This document shows, piece by piece, positions 62,290-64,000 of a stretch of 64,000 nt of DNA (its first letter is position 1; every line of letters begins with the position of its first letter). The notes under the pieces are model-generated. The model did not search any database. It was not told the DNA's origin and saw nothing but the letters and a program-made list of their open reading frames with translations. The stretch comes from Clostridiales bacterium (GTDB taxonomy: Bacteria; Bacillota; Clostridia; Peptostreptococcales; Anaerovoracaceae), in NCBI GenBank assembly GCA_022780965.1, contig JALEUQ010000053.1:26010-90009 (forward strand). The letters are read 5' to 3'. Made by a program: the position numbers and the translations under genes.

Positions 62290-63114
62290 ATGGACAATAG
62301 ACCTATAGGATTTTTTGATTCGGGACTGGGTGGTCTGACATGTATCAGACCGCTTATGAAGAAGCTTCCTGAAGAGAAAATCATATATTTCGGCGACACG
62401 GCCAGAACACCTTACGGCTCTAAGGCTACGAGCACCATCAAGGCTTTTAGCAATGAGATTGCGGAGTTTCTGGTGAGCAAAGATGTGAAGATGATTGTCA
62501 TCGCCTGCAACACTGTCAGTGCAACGTGTGTTGACGAACTGCAGGAGAGGTTTCCGCAGATACCCATAGTAGGAATCATACAGCCTGCAGCATGCAAGGT
62601 GGCTGATACCTGCGGCAGCGGAAACAATGTGGGCATTATTGGAACCAAAGTTACCATAGCCAGCGGTGAGTATGAGAGGAGAATACATGAACTGAACAGC
62701 GATGTGAATATTTATCAGACTCCGTGTCCTGCCTATGTGCCTCTTATAGAAGAGGGCATCATAGATAACGATATCATGGACCTGACCATCAAGTACTACA
62801 TGGATGATTTCATTGCGGCTAACAGGATAGATACGGTTGTTCTGGGCTGCACTCATTATCCGCTTATTGAGAAGAACATAAGAAGAATTTATCCTGATGT
62901 TAAAATCATCAATCCGTCGGACGTTATTGTGGACACCATTGAGAGAATACTTGCGGAACGAGACCAGCTGGCGGACGGATCTGACGCGCAGAATACTTTT
63001 TATGCCAGCGATTTAAGTGAGAATTTCATTAACATGATAGAGCATATTTTCAGTGGAGAGACTGAGGATGCCAAGGTTAAATTCAAGAATTTTGATCTGG
63101 AGAAAGGGGAATAG
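62290..63114 (+). CDS. murI: Glutamate racemase
   Basis: PIGFFDSGLGGLT...IIACNTVSAT...VLGCTHYPLIEK. Confidence 0.96.
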   Translation: MDNRPIGFFDSGLGGLTCIRPLMKKLPEEKIIYFGDTARTPYGSKATSTIKAFSNEIAEFLVSKDVKMIVIACNTVSATCVDELQERFPQIPIVGIIQPAACKVADTCGSGNNVGIIGTKVTIASGEYERRIHELNSDVNIYQTPCPAYVPLIEEGIIDNDIMDLTIKYYMDDFIAANRIDTVVLGCTHYPLIEKNIRRIYPDVKIINPSDVIVDTIERILAERDQLADGSDAQNTFYASDLSENFINMIEHIFSGETEDAKVKFKNFDLEKGE

Positions 63115-63117
63115 GTT

Positions 63118-63699
63118 ATGAATTACGAGGAACTTCTGGAATATCTGGATCTGGAGAATTCAGCTGATTTTCAGTATTTTGAGGCTATGGCTGACCTGGT
63201 GGAATGTGAGGATTACATCGAGCCTGAGGCCATATACAAGCTGTTTGCTGATGCTGACAGGGAAGTAGTATCACAGATTATCGGGGATTATTTCGAAGAC
63301 ATTCTGGATGGACTTCCTGAGGATGCGGGCGAAATATATTCTTTGCTTCACCAGATTAAAATGGGGCTTATGGGCATGATTGTCAATGCTGAAGATGAGG
63401 ATGACATGAGGAAGTTTGCTGATGAGGTTTATTCATTCAGGAACTGGTACTCAGAGGAATCTGAGGTTGAACTGACTCCTGAGACAGGTGATGGCAGATT
63501 ATATCAGAATCTTAGAGACGCCATTACAACTTCGAGAATAGAGAAGCTGGGTGGAGAAAGATACAGATATGATTTCGAGAACGCTCTTGACTATGAGCTT
63601 GACGGTTATACCATGTCTTTCGCTGAGATGATTGCGGCAGAGGAATACGAGGATCAAGAGGATTCAATAATCTTCGATCCAAGCGAAAAAATCCAGTAG
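63118..63699 (+). CDS. Acidic hypothetical protein
   Basis: 193-aa ORF coupled to murI. Confidence 0.6.
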   Translation: MNYEELLEYLDLENSADFQYFEAMADLVECEDYIEPEAIYKLFADADREVVSQIIGDYFEDILDGLPEDAGEIYSLLHQIKMGLMGMIVNAEDEDDMRKFADEVYSFRNWYSEESEVELTPETGDGRLYQNLRDAITTSRIEKLGGERYRYDFENALDYELDGYTMSFAEMIAAEEYEDQEDSIIFDPSEKIQ

Positions 63700-63748
63700 T
63701 ATGAATTATTAGGCTCACGAATTTGCACTAATTGATTGGGAATAACGG

Positions 63749-63776
63749 TTGAAACCTACTAAATAAGTAGTATAAT
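63749..63776 (+). promoter_or_regulatory. Promoter with embedded palindrome upstream of Rrf2/IscR-like gene
   Basis: TTGAAA-16-TATAAT with CTACT-aaata-AGTAG in spacer. Confidence 0.7.
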
Positions 63777-63794
63777 AGGAGTTGGAGGTGGGCT

Positions 63795-64000
63795 ATGAAA
63801 GTATCAACTAAAGGGCGATATGCAATAAGAGTTATGCTTGATCTGGCACTTAACAATACCGGTGAATACATTCCTCTTAAAGAAGTAGCCGAGAGGCAGG
63901 GAATCACTCTTAAGTATCTGGAACAGATAATCATACTGCTCAAGCGCGCAGGATATCTCAAAAGTACTCGAGGTAACGGAGGCGGATATAAGCTTTCCAA
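63795..64000 (+). CDS. Rrf2/IscR-family regulator, truncated at window edge
   Basis: MKVSTKGRYAIRVMLDLALNNTGEYIPLKEVAERQGITLKYLEQIIILLKRAGYLKSTRGNGGGYKLS. Confidence 0.9.
   Translation, partial: MKVSTKGRYAIRVMLDLALNNTGEYIPLKEVAERQGITLKYLEQIIILLKRAGYLKSTRGNGGGYKLS

Noticed and set aside
1-64000. CRISPR array, prophage, transposon or toxin-antitoxin island
   Set aside because: No regularly spaced repeats, transposase, integrase, phage structural genes or recognisable TA pairs; gene order is housekeeping throughout.

Overview
The window reads as a compact, mostly housekeeping segment of a low/medium-GC Firmicutes-like (clostridial-type) chromosome; the taxon is inferred from gene content only. 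I recognise about 65 protein genes. These include recG, a folate operon (folE-HD-folP-folBK), rsmD-coaD-tmcAL-ackA-rpmF, asd, ftsK, rimO-pgsA-cinA, recA, rplU-rpmA-obgE, a radical SAM pair, comEA, rpsT, lepA-hemW, glpK, thiN, dut-dgt-dnaG-rpoD-trmK-nif3, a complete thiSFGHEDC operon, mscL, rluA-nadK-pepF, murI, and two Rrf2 regulators. RNA elements are a THF riboswitch with a terminator before folE, a TPP riboswitch with a terminator before thiS, an L21 leader, RNase P RNA and one tRNA-Leu(CAG). I see no prophage, transposon, CRISPR array or defence island, and no clear large undescribed system. The best second-look items are: an HD hydrolase embedded in the riboswitch-controlled folate operon; an L27 without the usual Firmicutes N-extension together with a locally missing prp; a C-terminal domain added to L21; a zinc-ribbon MscL; a three-repeat orphan microprotein between cinA and recA; a structured rpmB leader; a divergent thiN/DUF975 promoter with an inverted repeat; candidate Rrf2 operators; and synteny gaps that point to a non-sporulating lineage.
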